A stretch of 64,000 bases of DNA from Gnetum montanum (GCA_015680685.1 MNCI01022155.1:543270-607269), one strand, 5' to 3'. Positions 33,901-45,737 are shown, counted from the stretch's first letter. Notes: generated by a model not told the origin, from the sequence alone. A program made the numbers and translations.

Positions 33901-33999
33901 GCTGGCAAACACATCCTTTGGTGTCGCGGTTCAGATTCGAGAGAACTTGGCTCACAAAACCATGGCTAAGGCCTTTGGTGTCTACTATCTGGGACAAAT

Positions 34000-34960
34000 A
34001 TTCTTCAGCCAGGGATCCATGCGATTCTTTAACAAATGGCCTCAACCTCCTGAAGAAGGAGATTCGGTTGCTAAGGTAGGAGGAGAAATATACCTTTCGA
34101 TCCCATCAGGGGATGCTCCAGCATTGGCTTCTAGTGGTACAAGCGAGACAAGAGGCAGGAGAATCTTTGGTTCAAGAAGAATAGGAACTCCTCTTTGGGC
34201 TTTCACAGTTGGATAAGGAAGAAACAAATTATTGGAGGCAATGTTCAAGGAACAAGTGGCTAAAGGAGGGGGATTGACCTACTTGTTTCTTCTTTTCTAT
34301 GGCTCAGGCTAACAATATGTCAAAGAAGTTACCACATTTGGTTTGTTAGGAACAGGAGTTGGAGTAGATTCAAGATATTGCACTGGAATTCCAAACCTAT
34401 TGGGCGAATATTTGGAGGTAGAGGGAGAGGTTGTTGCTTTTGATCCTGGTGATGCTAGTCCTTACTGACGAGGATAACCACAAATTGCTTTGTCGTTTAC
34501 TTGGTGGGAGCTCGAGGATGCCATGGGGGACCTAAAACTAGGTAAGGCACATGGGCCTGATGGATGGCCCATTGAGCTTTTTAGGGGATTTGCGGATGTT
34601 TTGTGGGAAAATGTGTTGGACGCATTTAATACTATGCTCAAATGGAGATAGGTTCATTGCAAAATTAATTGCTCGCGAATGCGAATTGTGATAATGGGGG
34701 AAGTAGCTTCATTTGGTGTTCTGGGACACCATGGTGCTGCCCAAGGAAGTGGGCAAGATGGGAATTCAAAAATTTTCTGACTTGGTTACAATGGGGCATC
34801 AACAACTTGTTCACAAATTGACTAGCATGGACAGCAATTAGGCACCATGGATCCACATTATGTAGAATAAATATCAGCAATGGACTGTGGAACATAATGA
34901 TTCGATACTTTGGCGAACACTCTGTTGTTATGTTCAAAGCATGACATACCTAGGTTTGAT
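34000..34960 (+). pseudogene. LINE copy 5 reverse transcriptase, palm deleted
   Basis: The fingers block GKAHGPDGWPIELFRGFAD lies near 34540-34610 and has a close partner in copy 6 (42630-42690). After about 34660 the sequence jumps to a thumb-like segment (VLPKEVGKMGIQKF near 34730). No YADD is present, so this copy could not polymerise. Confidence 0.7.
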
Positions 34961-35099
34961 TACTGCGCAACCTTGTTTCATTATAAAGCATCAATACCTG
35001 ATGATCCTTGGTTGGATGCTAGTCTGGTGAGGGCAGTTGTCGGAAAAGATAAAGGTGTTCATGTGGTTAGTGAACCATGTTGCCCTCCCCATGCGTGTG

Positions 35100-35300
35100 G
35101 AGTTGAGGAGACAAGGTTTAAGGCTTGATGACACATGCCCCTCATGTAATTAGACGCCTGAAATGTGGTGCCACTTAGCATTTGAATGTCGCTTCAGTAG
35201 AGCAACATGGCGCATTGCTGGAATCCCCCTGCTTGTGAATTTAGATGGTGACTCCAAGGCTACTACCATTTTATGGTGTTTGTGGAGGGTGTGGAATCAC
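35100..35300 (+). pseudogene. LINE copy 5 zinc-binding (zf-RVT) domain
   Basis: Reads DDTCPSCN, a stop, then EMWCHLAFECRFSRATW, then LWCLWRVWNHLIF. This matches copy 1 (CPMC...HFIVDC...AWKTRNRTVF). Confidence 0.75.
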
Positions 35301-35339
35301 CTAATTTTCCAATAGCTACCTTTACCACCACTGGGGCAT

Positions 35340-35945
35340 GTGGCTATAGAGGAAGTGAGGTTGTGGTGTGAAGCAACTATTAGCATGGGCGTGACTCCCA
35401 CCTTTGAACCTTCTTGCACTTGGTTTCAGGGATTGCTGGAGTTGTGGGACCTAGTCACGCGTGTTGGGTGGGCAAATTTCCTCCCATTGTTGATGGGTGA
35501 CCTTGCTTTGTTAGGCGGTGAATTTTTCACCAATTGGTAGAATACTTCCAGCACCTTTTGTCGGGTCAAGATTAACCTCACAAAAGAAGCTTTGGCTTGT
35601 GTTTTGGGTGTGCGTGCCTTTAGGGAGGTTGTGATACCAACAATACAAGGATTGTAGGATGCGGAGGTTTTCTTTGTTGGGCCAGTGTCATGGATTGCCA
35701 GTGTTCAGGTCCCTAAATTGGTGTTGCTAGCTCTGTGGCAATAGGCGGCAGAATTGATCGAACATTTTTTCGTCCAAATGGGGAATGTGTGGAAGTTACA
35801 AGGCATTCACTTCATGCTTCTTAAATGTTTGTGGTTGGGTAGGTGGGTTAACATGCCAAGGTTTTTTCTTGTGTCATTGTGGTGTCATCGACTAGGGCAA
35901 CACTCAAGTTTGATTCTTGCCCTATGGAGGGTAGCTCGGTCGACA
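35340..35945 (+). pseudogene. LINE copy 5 extension domain
   Basis: Frames at 35340-35540 and 35754-35945 carry GVTPTFEPSCTWFQ, LTKEALACVLGV, VIPTIQGL, EHFFVQMGNVWKLQGIHF and SSLILALWR. These align one after another with copy 1 and copy 6. Conservation between copies that differ at most silent sites supports a real domain. Confidence 0.68.
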
Positions 35946-35999
35946 CCTATGACGCGAAGTGTGGTATTGACTTACAACTCCGTCTATAGTAGATAGAGG

Positions 36000-36860
36000 C
36001 GGATGGAGGCAGTTGTGGCTACTGGACTTCACCCAGGTTGTCTGGTGATGATGTTGGAAGAAACCCAGCACCTTGAACAAGAGATGGAGGAGATTGCGCT
36101 CGGGGAGGGCTCATCTACCATGCTGGAGAGGATTGAGGTAGTTATGGAAGAGGCTGCTCTTAGGGTACATGATGAGGAACAAAGGGTTTGGGAAGCAAAA
36201 TGGGTTGCTTGCAAGGAGGCTTGTTAGCGGCAGTTGGCAAGGTTGGAACTCTAGCACTGGGAAATGGTGGATGTGCTTCAGTGATAGAGGGAGGTAGAGA
36301 ATGCAGTTGCCAGGGCGACGATGGAAGATTAACTTGGCAGAGAATTGAAGGAGGAGGTGCTGCAAGAAGAGCTTTGGCAATAGACACTAGAACATGAGGC
36401 AAAAGCGTAGAGGGAAAATGAGTGAAGAGGGGACAAAGCGCACCAACAACAGTTGGATTGGGCACATGAGCAGATTACAATCACCTGGCTGCAAGAAGGG
36501 AAATGTCCCTATGTCTGCATGCATATCAAATGGAACTCGTTGTGGCAGGAGCTTCATTGGCATGTTCAGCTTGCTTTGGTGAAGCTCCACCCTGATGGTA
36601 GGGGGTACTGTGACCACTAGGGCATGACAAGTCGAGGCCTTTAAGATCTTTCAATAGGTGGCCACATTTGTCAATACTGAAGCACACCGCATGTTGCTTG
36701 CACCCTTCACCCACAGTATCAACCTAACTGTAAATGCACGCATCTACCTAGACATCTCTGAGGGGTTGGGTTGCTGGTTTGCTTGTGTTTTTCTGCTTGG
36801 TTATTGTTTGGTCCGATGGCCAGATTTGTTGGAAAGGAAGTTGGTTTTGGGAACTCTTTG
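36000..36860 (+). pseudogene. LINE copy 5 coiled coil and J domain
   Basis: The coiled coil runs from about 36003 to 36460 (LEQEMEEIALGEG, EEAALRVHDEEQRVWEAKW). Then QQLDWAHEQITITWLQEGK leads to the J domain: KCPYV, SLWQELHWHV, HPD at 36588-36596. A stop and frameshift follow before VATFVNTEAHRMLLAPF (36657-36710), which matches the ANFMDTEKRRNTLDLLHE helix of copy 4. HPD has survived in an otherwise broken copy. Confidence 0.7.
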
Positions 36861-37081
36861 TTCATAGTTGGGTCTTTATCAAATGGTCTGGGGACCTGCT
36901 TTTGCCTGCATTGGTTGTAGTTAGAAGTCTCTACCTAGTTGGGTAAGTGGATGGAGGATGTTGGGGTTGACAGTCACCCCAAATTTTGACATATAGTAGT
37001 TCTGGGGGTTTATCCCCCTAGCTTTTCCATGATTGTACATACATCAAAGTTAGTATATTCCCAAAATTATCTCCAAAAAAA

Positions 37082-38032
37082 AATGTACTATGCTCATTCT
37101 TTCTACCTTTATAATTGCATTGAGTCTCAATTTTGTTATTTGGATGGTGTTTCAATGTTTAAAGAAATATTTAATGATTAAAAATATTAACTTTCAACTG
37201 GTGTTTTTAAAAAATTTGTTTTAAATGTTCTATATTTTTTTTAAACTAATGATTCTAACACTTTGGCATTGTTTGAAATCGTGATTCCCAAATCACAATT
37301 TGGAATCATGATTTTGAATTGGATCATGATCCAAAACCAATTTGGATTGCGATTATTCAGATTGTGGTCGCGATCCTGATCTGATCTTCATAAGTATCAT
37401 GATGAGTGTTTGCTAGGTTTGTGTGAGTTAAACAATAATGTTGTGTGACTAGTATTACGCTAGAATGCATGCTTGTGAGAATGTGCATAATTGGAATGTC
37501 CTAGGGATGGGATGCATTTGGAACTTTTGGGATGCATTTGGGATGTGGTCCTTGGATGCCATGACATATGAGGGATGCATCCTTGGATCCAAGGAATACA
37601 TACCCAAATATGTAACACAATTCATTTTCAATTAATATTTAGTCAACAATGGAAAACAAATTTTCTTGCCTATGCTTGATATTTGATTTCAGCCTTTTTG
37701 CTGCAAATTGTGTGACAAAAAACTCTCATTTCAGCTCTATAATGTCATACTTGATGAGGATAATGACAAGGCCATTGATCTTGACCCTTGATGAAGCAAA
37801 TCTAATTATAGGCTGTCATATACACTGTTTTTCTAGTTTAACATGATTTATGATAATGAGTTATGTCAAAATACTATTCCATGCTATTTTGAGATTTAGT
37901 GTTCTTGATGCATCCTTAGCATGTGCCTTTAATAACTCTCATGTTCCCAAACTTGTTTGGGGATGCATTGCTAGTTCCAAATGTTTGTGTGTGTCATTGA
38001 GACTTGTGAAACATAAGTTTTGACCAAAAAAT
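37082..38032. other. No gene seen; palindrome-rich patch at 37275-37390
   Basis: AT-rich intergenic DNA. At 37275-37390, repeated AATC-ATGATT-like units (GAATCGTGATT, GGAATCATGATTT, GGATCATGATCC) could fold on themselves. No coding sequence was seen. Confidence 0.5.
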
Positions 38033-39420
38033 TTCCTTGATGTTTGCAAATGCTTCATCTTATGATGGCATGAAATTTTGAAAAGAGTATTGTATAGACT
38101 CTTCAAAAAGAAATCTTCTCTTTGGTCAACTTGTTCGTAGTTTGGCCTCCACGTACTTGTTATGAATAATGTTGCAAAGTCTTAAAATGCAATAAGGTAA
38201 AAGATGGGAAAACCACTCGACAATCAAAAGTTTACAAGGTTCAAGTCATTTTCACAAAATATCCTTGATTGGCAGTAGGGAGCACTACTTGGAGTGAGGG
38301 TAAGGTGCTTGTTTCTAAAGTCATAAGACCTAGGTTCGAGAGGTTAGGCTTTCCATTCATTCACAAACCCTCCTAAGACCTCACCTTTGTGAGAGAGAAT
38401 TGAGCCTCTGGGTGATAATCCTTTTTTATTTTTGATAGGCAATATAGTTCAGTTATGGAATTTGAAGAAGATAGCTTTAAAGGTAGTGCCTTTCAAATAT
38501 AGAAAAGTTCCTTGATGTTTGCAAATGCTTCATTTTATGATTGCATGGAATTTTGAAAAGAGTATTGTGTAGACTCTTCAAAAGGAAATCTTCTCTTTGG
38601 TCAACTTGTTATGTAGTTTGGCCTCCACATACTTGTTATGAATAATGCTACAAAGTTTTAAAATGCGATAAGGTAAAAGATGGGAAAACCAACTGACAAT
38701 CAAAAGTTTACAAGGTTCAAGTCATTTTCACAAAATATCCTTGATAGGCAATAGGAAGCACCATTTGGTTGTTTCTCAAGTCATAAGACTTAGGTATGAG
38801 AGGTTAGGCTTTCACTCATTCATTGACCCTCTTAGGACCTTGCCTTAGCGAGAGAGCATTGAGCCTCTGGGTGATAACTCTTTTTTATTTTTGATAGGCA
38901 ATGTAGTTTAGTTATGGAATTTGAAGAAGATAGCTTTAAAGGCAGTATCTTTGAAACATAGAAGATCTCCTTAATGTTTGCAAATGCTTCATTTTATGAT
39001 GGCATGGAATTTTGAAAAGAGTATGGTATAGACTCTTCAAAAGGAAATCTTCTCTTTGGTTAACTTGTCACATACTTGTTATGAATAATACTGCAAAGTT
39101 TTAAAATGTGATAAGGTAAAAGATGGGAAAACCAACTGACAATCAAAAGTTTACAAGGCTCAAGTCATTTTTACAAAATATCCTTGATAGGCAATAGGGA
39201 GTACCACTTGGAGTGATTGTAAGGTGCTTTTCTCAAGTCATAAGACCTAGGTTCAAGAGGTTAGGCTTTCGCTTGTTCACTAACCCTCCTAGGACTTTGC
39301 CTTGGCGAGAGAGCATTGAGCCTTTGGGTGATAATCGTTTTTTATTTTTGATAGGCAATGTAGTTTGGTTATGGAATTTGAAGAAGATAGCTTTAAAGGC
39401 AGTATTTTTGAAACATAGAA
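38033..39420. repeat. Three-copy tandem repeat, about 460-475 bp per unit
   Basis: Units start near 38033, 38508 and 38967, each beginning TCCTT(G/A)ATGTTTGCAAA and ending near GGCAGT.T(C/T)TTTGAAACATAG-like sequence. The copies differ by scattered substitutions and small indels, so the amplification is old. Each includes a tRNA-promoter-like section. Confidence 0.88.
38290..38343 (+). ncRNA. tRNA-derived SINE-like promoter in repeat unit 1
   Basis: TGGAGTGAGGGTAAGG (A-box-like) followed about 43 bp later by GGTTCGAGAGG (B-box-like, 38333-38343), the spacing of a RNA polymerase III internal promoter. Unit 3 keeps GGTTCAAGAGG (39250-39260) and unit 2 has decayed. It suggests a tRNA-derived SINE carried in the repeat. 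No tRNA fold was tested. Confidence 0.4.
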
Positions 39421-40015
39421 AATCAGCAATTCCTGCAAAACCAGGAAACTCTAACCGTGATACAAGGTTCTTGCAAGACATTAGGATTAAGATTTTAATG
39501 GCATATTGGCTGTAGTATTCATTCCAATAACTAATTTTTATGAAGACATAACACGATTTAAATTTACCTGATACAAATGATTAGTGAAAATAAAAGAAAT
39601 AAAAAATGGATTTGAATCCAATATTGAAGGTCCTGTAACAATGCTTTATTCCTTGATGAACCCTATGATGTATATTCATTGCGCCAGATAAAGCTTTAAT
39701 CTCAACTTCAAGTCATTACCTTGCTTTTCATATACATGCTATTATCAGACTCCATTGCCAAGCCTTTTCTAGGATGCTTAGTGCTTGTTTTGATTTATCG
39801 ATTGTTTGTATTTTGTATGAAAACTACGTTATTGTATTATCTTTGTGCCCTAGTTATAAGTTGATACTGCTAACGAGGAATGCTTAAAATTGTAGCTCAG
39901 GCTTTTTATGATTGTATCAGTGTTTTGAAAGTATTTTTTTCTAGAAAAGCAAAAACCATATCTTTTAGTTTGCCTTACCACACATGGATGGCAACGTGCC
40001 TTTTCTGTACTAGTA
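39421..40015. other. No gene seen
   Basis: AT-rich sequence between two tandem-repeat blocks, with no recognisable domain on either strand. Confidence 0.55.
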
Positions 40016-40565
40016 GTTTACCAAAACTCCACATTGGCCTCTGAACTTATTTATTGTTGCTTCCCTATCTACTAGAAGTTGGGCTCCTATGTCTGTCCTT
40101 TATTTTGGTGCATTATAATAATCATACAGCTTTTTGCTTCTTTAACTATCTTCATTGGGTTTGGGGCTACTTGTAACAGTCTTCCTTTATTTAGCACCAA
40201 AGATATTACTTATTCTTTCTTCACATTTTGGTCAATACAGCATTTTCCTAGTTTTATAAGAAGTAATTCTCAACAACCTGCCTTCCTGTGCTAGTTGTTT
40301 TACTGAAACTCCACATCCTCTTCTGAACTTATTTAATGTTAGGAGAAATTGGGCTCCTATCTCTGTCCTTTATGTTGGTGCATTATAATAATTATATAAC
40401 TTTTGGCTTCCTTAGGGTTTGTGGCTACTTGTAATAGTCACCCTGTACTTGGCACTCATGTCATTACAACTTCTTCTGCTACTTTCTTCACCTTTTGGTC
40501 AATAGGACGTTTTCATAGTTTTATAAGAAGTAATTCTCTAGTATGCCATGCCTTCTCTCTTAGGC
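40016..40565. repeat. Two-copy tandem duplication, about 280 bp per unit
   Basis: Unit 1 begins GTTTACCAAAACTCCACAT (40016) and unit 2 GTTTTACTGAAACTCCACAT (about 40297). Both contain TTGGGCTCCTAT.TCTGTCC, GGTGCATTATAATAAT and TTTTATAAGAAGTAATTCTC. No coding content was recognised. Confidence 0.85.
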
Positions 40566-40689
40566 AACCATTAACTAAGAGCCTCATCATTTGCTACAGT
40601 ATAGAATATTTTTCAATTCCTCTAGCACGTTGACTCAAATCTTTTCATGTTGAACTTCTTAATATTCCAAAGCAAATATATGTATATTT

Positions 40690-41285
40690 ATTGCTCTACA
40701 AATTTAATTTGGAGCCAAATAGAAAGTTGCATTTAGAAATTTGGAAAGAACATTTTTTGTGAAACAAAGGGCAAAAAATACATCCCAAAAGAGATATGGT
40801 GGTGGAGTGATGAAGGAATTTTGATAAAAGATAATGAAATCTTGGATAGGTGGAATTTTCAAGAATTATTAAATGAAGAATTTTCAATAGAAGACATCCA
40901 AGAAAAACCAAATTTTGGTTTGGCTAATGAATTTTCCTTCTATGAGGTGAACACAACCTTGTCAAAGATGAGAAATGAAAAAGCTGTTGGACTAGATAAT
41001 ATTCCTATAGAAGCTTTGAAATAGCTGACATATTTAGTTAACAAAATTGTGAAGCATAGAGAAATGCCCAATAATTGAAGAAAAGCATTGTTGTTCTCAT
41101 CTACAAAAATAAAGGAGATGTGCAAAATTGTGCAAAAATAAAGGATCAAGCCAATGAGCCTTACTATGAAGCTTTGGGAGAGTTATATATCAACATCTCA
41201 GACTTGAATTAACCGTATCTGAAAATCAATTTGGATCTATGCTAGGGACATCTACTAATACTGATAATGATATTTTATTATGTCT
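40690..41285 (+). pseudogene. RTE-type LINE, upstream reverse-transcriptase part
   Basis: The frame at 40821-41024 has MRNEKAVGLDNIPIEALK, followed past a stop by KHREMPNN, then YKNKGDVQNC, KPMSLTMKLWERVI and ENQFGSMLG-like blocks. These are characteristic RTE/BovB-type plant LINE signatures. It stops near 41285, where an unrelated minus-strand LINE begins; the RTE resumes near 56641. Confidence 0.8.
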
Positions 41286-41289
41286 ATGC

Positions 41290-42145
41290 AGACCCGAAGG
41301 ATCTGTTAGACAAATTAACTTGGGCGAAATACCTTAGTAGCCATAAAGCTTGAGTACAATAGATGTGTCCAATATTCATGTAGCTTGAACATGTCTTCTA
41401 TATAATTTCCTAGAACTAACATTGATAGCATGAATAGCTCATACAAAGACTAGCTAGAGATTTGCCATTTTTTTTTGAAGAAATTTATTCTACAACATTC
41501 TAGTAATATATGTTGCCCATTTTCTACCACTTAAAGTAAACACAATCGACATATTATATTTTCATGTTTCTCATTGTTCCATTTTCTAGTTTCAATTTGA
41601 AGAGAGTGTGATCCCATTCTTATTTTGCTAATTGGTGCTCTCATAGTTATTGGAATTGTTGCATGTAGATATTTTGTTTCATTGTGTCTACCACCTCTAA
41701 TATTTTGCTAGTAAAATTAAAGCCTTTTTTTTGTCTCATTTTGCCATCTCTTTGAAACTCTATAACAAGTTTCCAAGCTTGTTTAAGAGTTAGTATTCCA
41801 TCAATATTATCAATACCCAATTTTTGCAGTCACAATCATCTTTCATGGAACCACCTTTGTTGCTGAGATTTTTGGATGAGTTCTCCTGAGATCTTATTAC
41901 TATTTTTATCATTGAAGTAGAAAGTTAAGAACTAATACATTGCTTCAGTTTCTAATGACAACAAATGAGCTTTTCAGAAAAGTTTTGCATATGGTACTTA
42001 AGTTTTCACCTTGAATTCATCCAACAAGAAGTATTTTTTAAGTTTTTTAGTTTTTTCTATGATTCTTGGTTAACACTTAGGCCCCACACCACACATCCAT
42101 AAATTTCTATAGTTTGTAAAATTGTTTGAAAAAGATATTTCCAAA
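41290..42145 (-). pseudogene. Minus-strand LINE fragment, left part
   Basis: Minus-strand frames read IIWKYLFQTILQTIEIYGC and VVWGLSVNQES near 42150-42040, a LINE connection-region pattern, with broken coding continuing leftwards. It is the downstream continuation of the fragment at 56351-56640 and was split by insertion of LINE copy 6. Confidence 0.6.
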
Positions 42146-42157
42146 TTATCTATGTCC
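42146..42157. repeat. Left target duplication of LINE copy 6
   Basis: TTATCTATGTCC here and TTATCTAAGTCC at 56339-56350: 12 bp with one mismatch, flanking the 14.2-kb block that contains LINE copy 6 and gypsy B. Confidence 0.8.
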
Positions 42158-44350
42158 TCTTCGGCAACTGTGAAAAGAAAACTTTTTAGTAATGGCTTGT
42201 GAACGAATAATCCATTTCACTTGCAACAATGACATGAACTAGGTGCTGATTTGCATGATGAGGAAGTGGATGTCTTGAAACAACTACAAGCCTTGGATTT
42301 GGAGTAGGAGACATACTAGCGTCCAAGGTTGCATATCAGATGGCTTAGGGATAGTGACCATTAAATGAGATTCTTTTTCGCAGTGGCTAAATCTAGGGGC
42401 CAAAATAAAAATGCTCTTAGTCTGGTTCACAATGGTACTAGTGTTACGAATCTTGGTAAGGTGGCTTAGTTGATGGGGGAGTATTGGGGAGATATTTGGG
42501 GGAAGCAAGACACATCGTTAATTTCCGTTAAGGTGCCAAAGATGCTGGATGCAGAGGTCAATAGGCTTTTGCTGGAGCCTTTTACAATGCAGGAGCTGAG
42601 GGTTGCCATGAGGTCCATGAAAGGTGGTAAAGCTCATGGGCCAGATGGCTGGATCATAGAATTCTTTAGGGAATTTGCTGACATTATTGGGCCAAATCTC
42701 CTAGATGTGTTTAATTTGATGTTGGCCAGAAGACAGGTTGGAAGGGAGATTAATTGTTCTAGAATAGTTTGTATCCCCAAAATGCCTACTGCTTTCAAAC
42801 CGGCACATTTCATTTGATATTGGGGGGAGATTATGGGGGTTCAGGTAGGGAGATCCTCTTTCACCTTTGCTTTTAATTATCACAATGGATCTCCTTAAAT
42901 ACTATTGTAAGGTGGTGGGGGTGCGTGGCCTTGAGATTGTGGGGGTGCGTGGCCTTGAGATTGTGGGGGTTGAGTGCCTATTGAAGCACTATGCTGATGA
43001 TACCATGTTGCTTTCTAGATCTAGGGTTACCTAGGCATAGAGGATTAATTAAGCCCTTTAAGCTTTTGGCCTCAAAAACTAGTTTGGAGATAAATCGGGG
43101 GAAATCTTTGGCCCATTACATCAATGTTGATCCCAGGGTAAGTAGTTGCATATCACAAATTTTGGGTGTACTGCCTAGCTCCCCTTAGGACTTGTATTTG
43201 GGAATTCTGCTTTTTGAGTGGGGGAGGAAGCCAACATGGAATAAACTAATTCAGAAAATAGAAACTCGGGTGGGCCACTGGGTTAACCACTTCTTGATGC
43301 GGAAGGGGAGAATTCTTTTGGCTTCAGGGGTGCTCTTGGCAATTGTGCGTTTTGTTGCTTCTATTGCTGTCCCTCAGTAGGCTATTACTTAGAAACTTAA
43401 TTAGAAAGTTTGTGTGGTTAGGGGGTAGAGGGGGTAGTTGAATGCATTTAATAGGTTGGGATATTGTTGCATGACCTCGTGAGGTGGGGGATTAGGAATT
43501 TTTAAATTCGAAGATGAATTGTTACTGGGGCGACAACGATTGATCACATGGCTACTTTGGCAAGAAGAGGGGGCTGCCTAGTGGATTCAAATCATGGCAT
43601 GCAAATATTGATGTTGGGAGGTGGGATCACATGACTCAACTTTATGTTGGACACTTTGCACACATGCATAGTTTGCAATGGCAAGGGGTTTACTGGGGGA
43701 GTCTTTGTGTCAAGTCATATGGGCACTTTACCCATTTGTGGAGGATTGGAAACATATCTGGTGGGCTGGCTACTAGAGACAATTAAGATTTTTCTTTGGC
43801 TTATTAAGCATAATGGACTCCTAGTTCATGTGGTATTAAAATGATGGGGGTTACACATTAATGATGATTGCCCTTTATGTGCTGGTAGCCTCGAGACAAT
43901 AATCTTTTTTGTTTTTGAATGCCCGTACATGTGGGACATGTGGCAAGCGGTGGGTTTGCATGCACCAGCGTAGTTGACGGGGGACTCCAAGGCGGTGCTT
44001 ATTTTATTGGAGGCTTGGAAAATTTAGAATTGTGCCATTTTCAGATTGTAGAGTATTCCGGCTCCTAAACAGATCTGCAACAACATTGAGCGTGTGTGGT
44101 AGGAGCTAATCACAGCTATGGGGGTAATGTTGGGCTTCGAGCTAGCCTGTGTGACGTATTGCGTGAATTAGGAACTCTGGAGTCTGGTCATGTGTAGCGG
44201 CTAAGAGTAGATTTTACTGTAGTTGGAAGGGGACTTGGCATTGGTTGATGAAGCTTTATTTTCAAACTAGAGTGGGGATACTATTGAGTTCTGAGGAACT
44301 AGGATTGTGCTCACAGAGGTGGCGTTGGTGTTTTACCTAGAGACCTTGGC
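42158..44350 (+). pseudogene. J-domain LINE copy 6, 5' half (reverse transcriptase to extension domain)
   Basis: 5'-truncated LINE. Reverse-transcriptase fingers are KGGKAHGPDGWIIEFFREF (about 42625-42685). YADD is at about 42990 (CACTATGCTGATGAT). The thumb VNHFLMRKGRILLASGVLL lies near 43300 and the zinc-binding domain near 43860-43960 (CPLCAG...FECPYM). The extension begins in TRIVLTEVALVFYLETLA (44290-44350), where gypsy B has inserted. The rest is at 54862-56338. Confidence 0.82.
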
Positions 44351-45206
44351 TGATAAGATGAATTTTTTGTCAGGTGCGATATCATGTATATGATATTGGA
44401 GCACAAGCTACGACATTGGATATCTAATATCATAGGACCTTGCCTGCCTATAAATACGAAACTTAGGTGGACAGTCCAAGACACAATTTCGTCCACCCTT
44501 ACCAAAACGTTTTCAATTTGTTTCCGTGAATTTAAACTTAGCAATTAGAAGTGTGAATGCTGGTAGTGTAGTGTGAACTAGTGAATGACATCTTTATTCG
44601 AGCATTTTGTACTTGGGCACAAGTGTGATTGAAAATAAAGATTGAGCTATTTCCCACTATTGCAGCATTCTCCTAGATTTATTGTTACACTTAGAATAAT
44701 TTTCTTACTGTTTCATAGCTTAATGATTTACTTTTCTAAAGCACTTGACTTTTACATGTTCATATTAAGCAGAATGAGTACGACTAATCTTGAGCACTTA
44801 AGTGTAATTGCTTGGTAGTGCTATTGCTTGGTATGCCCAATAGCGGTGCACTTGGCATCCTAGTGGTAGTTACACGAAGCCCAAGGTGTGTACATAAGAT
44901 TAGGAATAGATACTCATTGCATGAGGCTAGACTAGATTTGTTTACTGTTTACTTAGACTTAGAAACCATTACTCGTTCATCATGTTTACTAGGAGTAAGA
45001 TGGCCTACATAACATCAGTTATTATATACCTCATCGTGAGTTAAACCATACCCATAAATTTCACTAGCTCATGTGGGAAGACAATGGTCATAGACTTAAA
45101 CCAATTACTAGTATAATCACATTACCTCGTCCACAGATTACAATCAGGTCATGCATGAACACCTGTGACTTGTATGGTTGGTGCTGGATTACTCCACCGC
45201 TAATCA
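44351..45206 (+). repeat. 5' LTR of gypsy B
   Basis: TGATAAGATG...CTAATCA, 856 bp, TATA box at 44449-44456 (TATAAATA). It matches 53996-54861 over most of its length. The palindrome cluster near its start has lost CpGs (GATATC and TGATATTGG remnants). Confidence 0.88.
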
Positions 45207-45207
45207 T

Positions 45208-45225
45208 TTGTGCTGTTGCTTGGGA
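45208..45225 (+). other. Decayed primer-binding site of gypsy B
   Basis: TTGTGCTGTTGCTTGGGACT aligns with TGGCGCCGTTGCCGGGGACT at gypsy A. The differences are mostly CpG-type changes. Confidence 0.6.
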
Positions 45226-45273
45226 CTTGTTAATGTATGTTGAGTAATTAATTACAAAAAGTTTGTTGTACTT

Positions 45274-45658
45274 TTTTTTTGAGAGAATATTCGGGAGTAT
45301 ATTACTGAGAAAGAAAGAAACATAGTACAAGAGATTACAAATCTTGGGTCATCAGTAATGGCCCTCAATGGATGGGGGAAAAATCCCCTAAGTAACAAAA
45401 TAATCCAGCACCCCAACAGTCATGCTAAANGCGAGCGTCGTCCATGGCCCGAGACAACCCCCCCAGGGGTTCGTTGACAGCCTACGATAGGCGCAGTGTG
45501 GGCGCTCTAGCTCATGGAGAAGGTCCAAAGTGTTTCGGTGGTCTTTCGTGTCCATGAAATTGGTAGCCTGTTGGATACCCTGCATGGCCGACTACCGCCT
45601 GTTCCGGTCCGCCGGCGAAGCTCCTCCATCAGGATGAAACCGCATCGAGGTTCGGCGA
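45274..45658 (-). mobile_element. J-domain LINE copy 3, short insertion with target duplication
   Basis: Minus-strand, 5'-truncated within the J domain (poly-T at its left end). Flanked by GTTTGTTGTACTT (45261-45273) and GTTCGTTGTACTT (45659-45671). It retains HPD (45636-45628), the helices IQQATNFMDTKDHRNT and LDLLHELERPH, and the family 3' end. A single N is at 45430. Confidence 0.88.
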
Positions 45659-45737
45659 GTTCGTTGTACTTGAAACACAAAGTTAAAATTAATAACTCTA
45701 ACTAAGCACACTTAAAAAAAACGTCACAAACCATAAC

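Larger units (their letters stand above)
32510..37081 (+). mobile_element. J-domain LINE copy 5, longest copy (ORF1 to poly-A)
   Basis: Plus-strand element with an ORF1 end, endonuclease, part of reverse transcriptase, zinc-binding domain, extension, coiled coil, J domain and a 3' tail ending TCTCCAAAAAAAAA (37070-37081). It shows the complete order of domains in the family, although each frame is broken. The 5' end within ORF1 is approximate and no target duplication was recognised. The reverse-transcriptase palm with YADD is deleted near 34665. Confidence 0.82.

Noticed and set aside
38033-39420. CRISPR-like array
   Set aside because: Units are over 450 bp, only three, and without short repeat-spacer structure; the organism is a plant.
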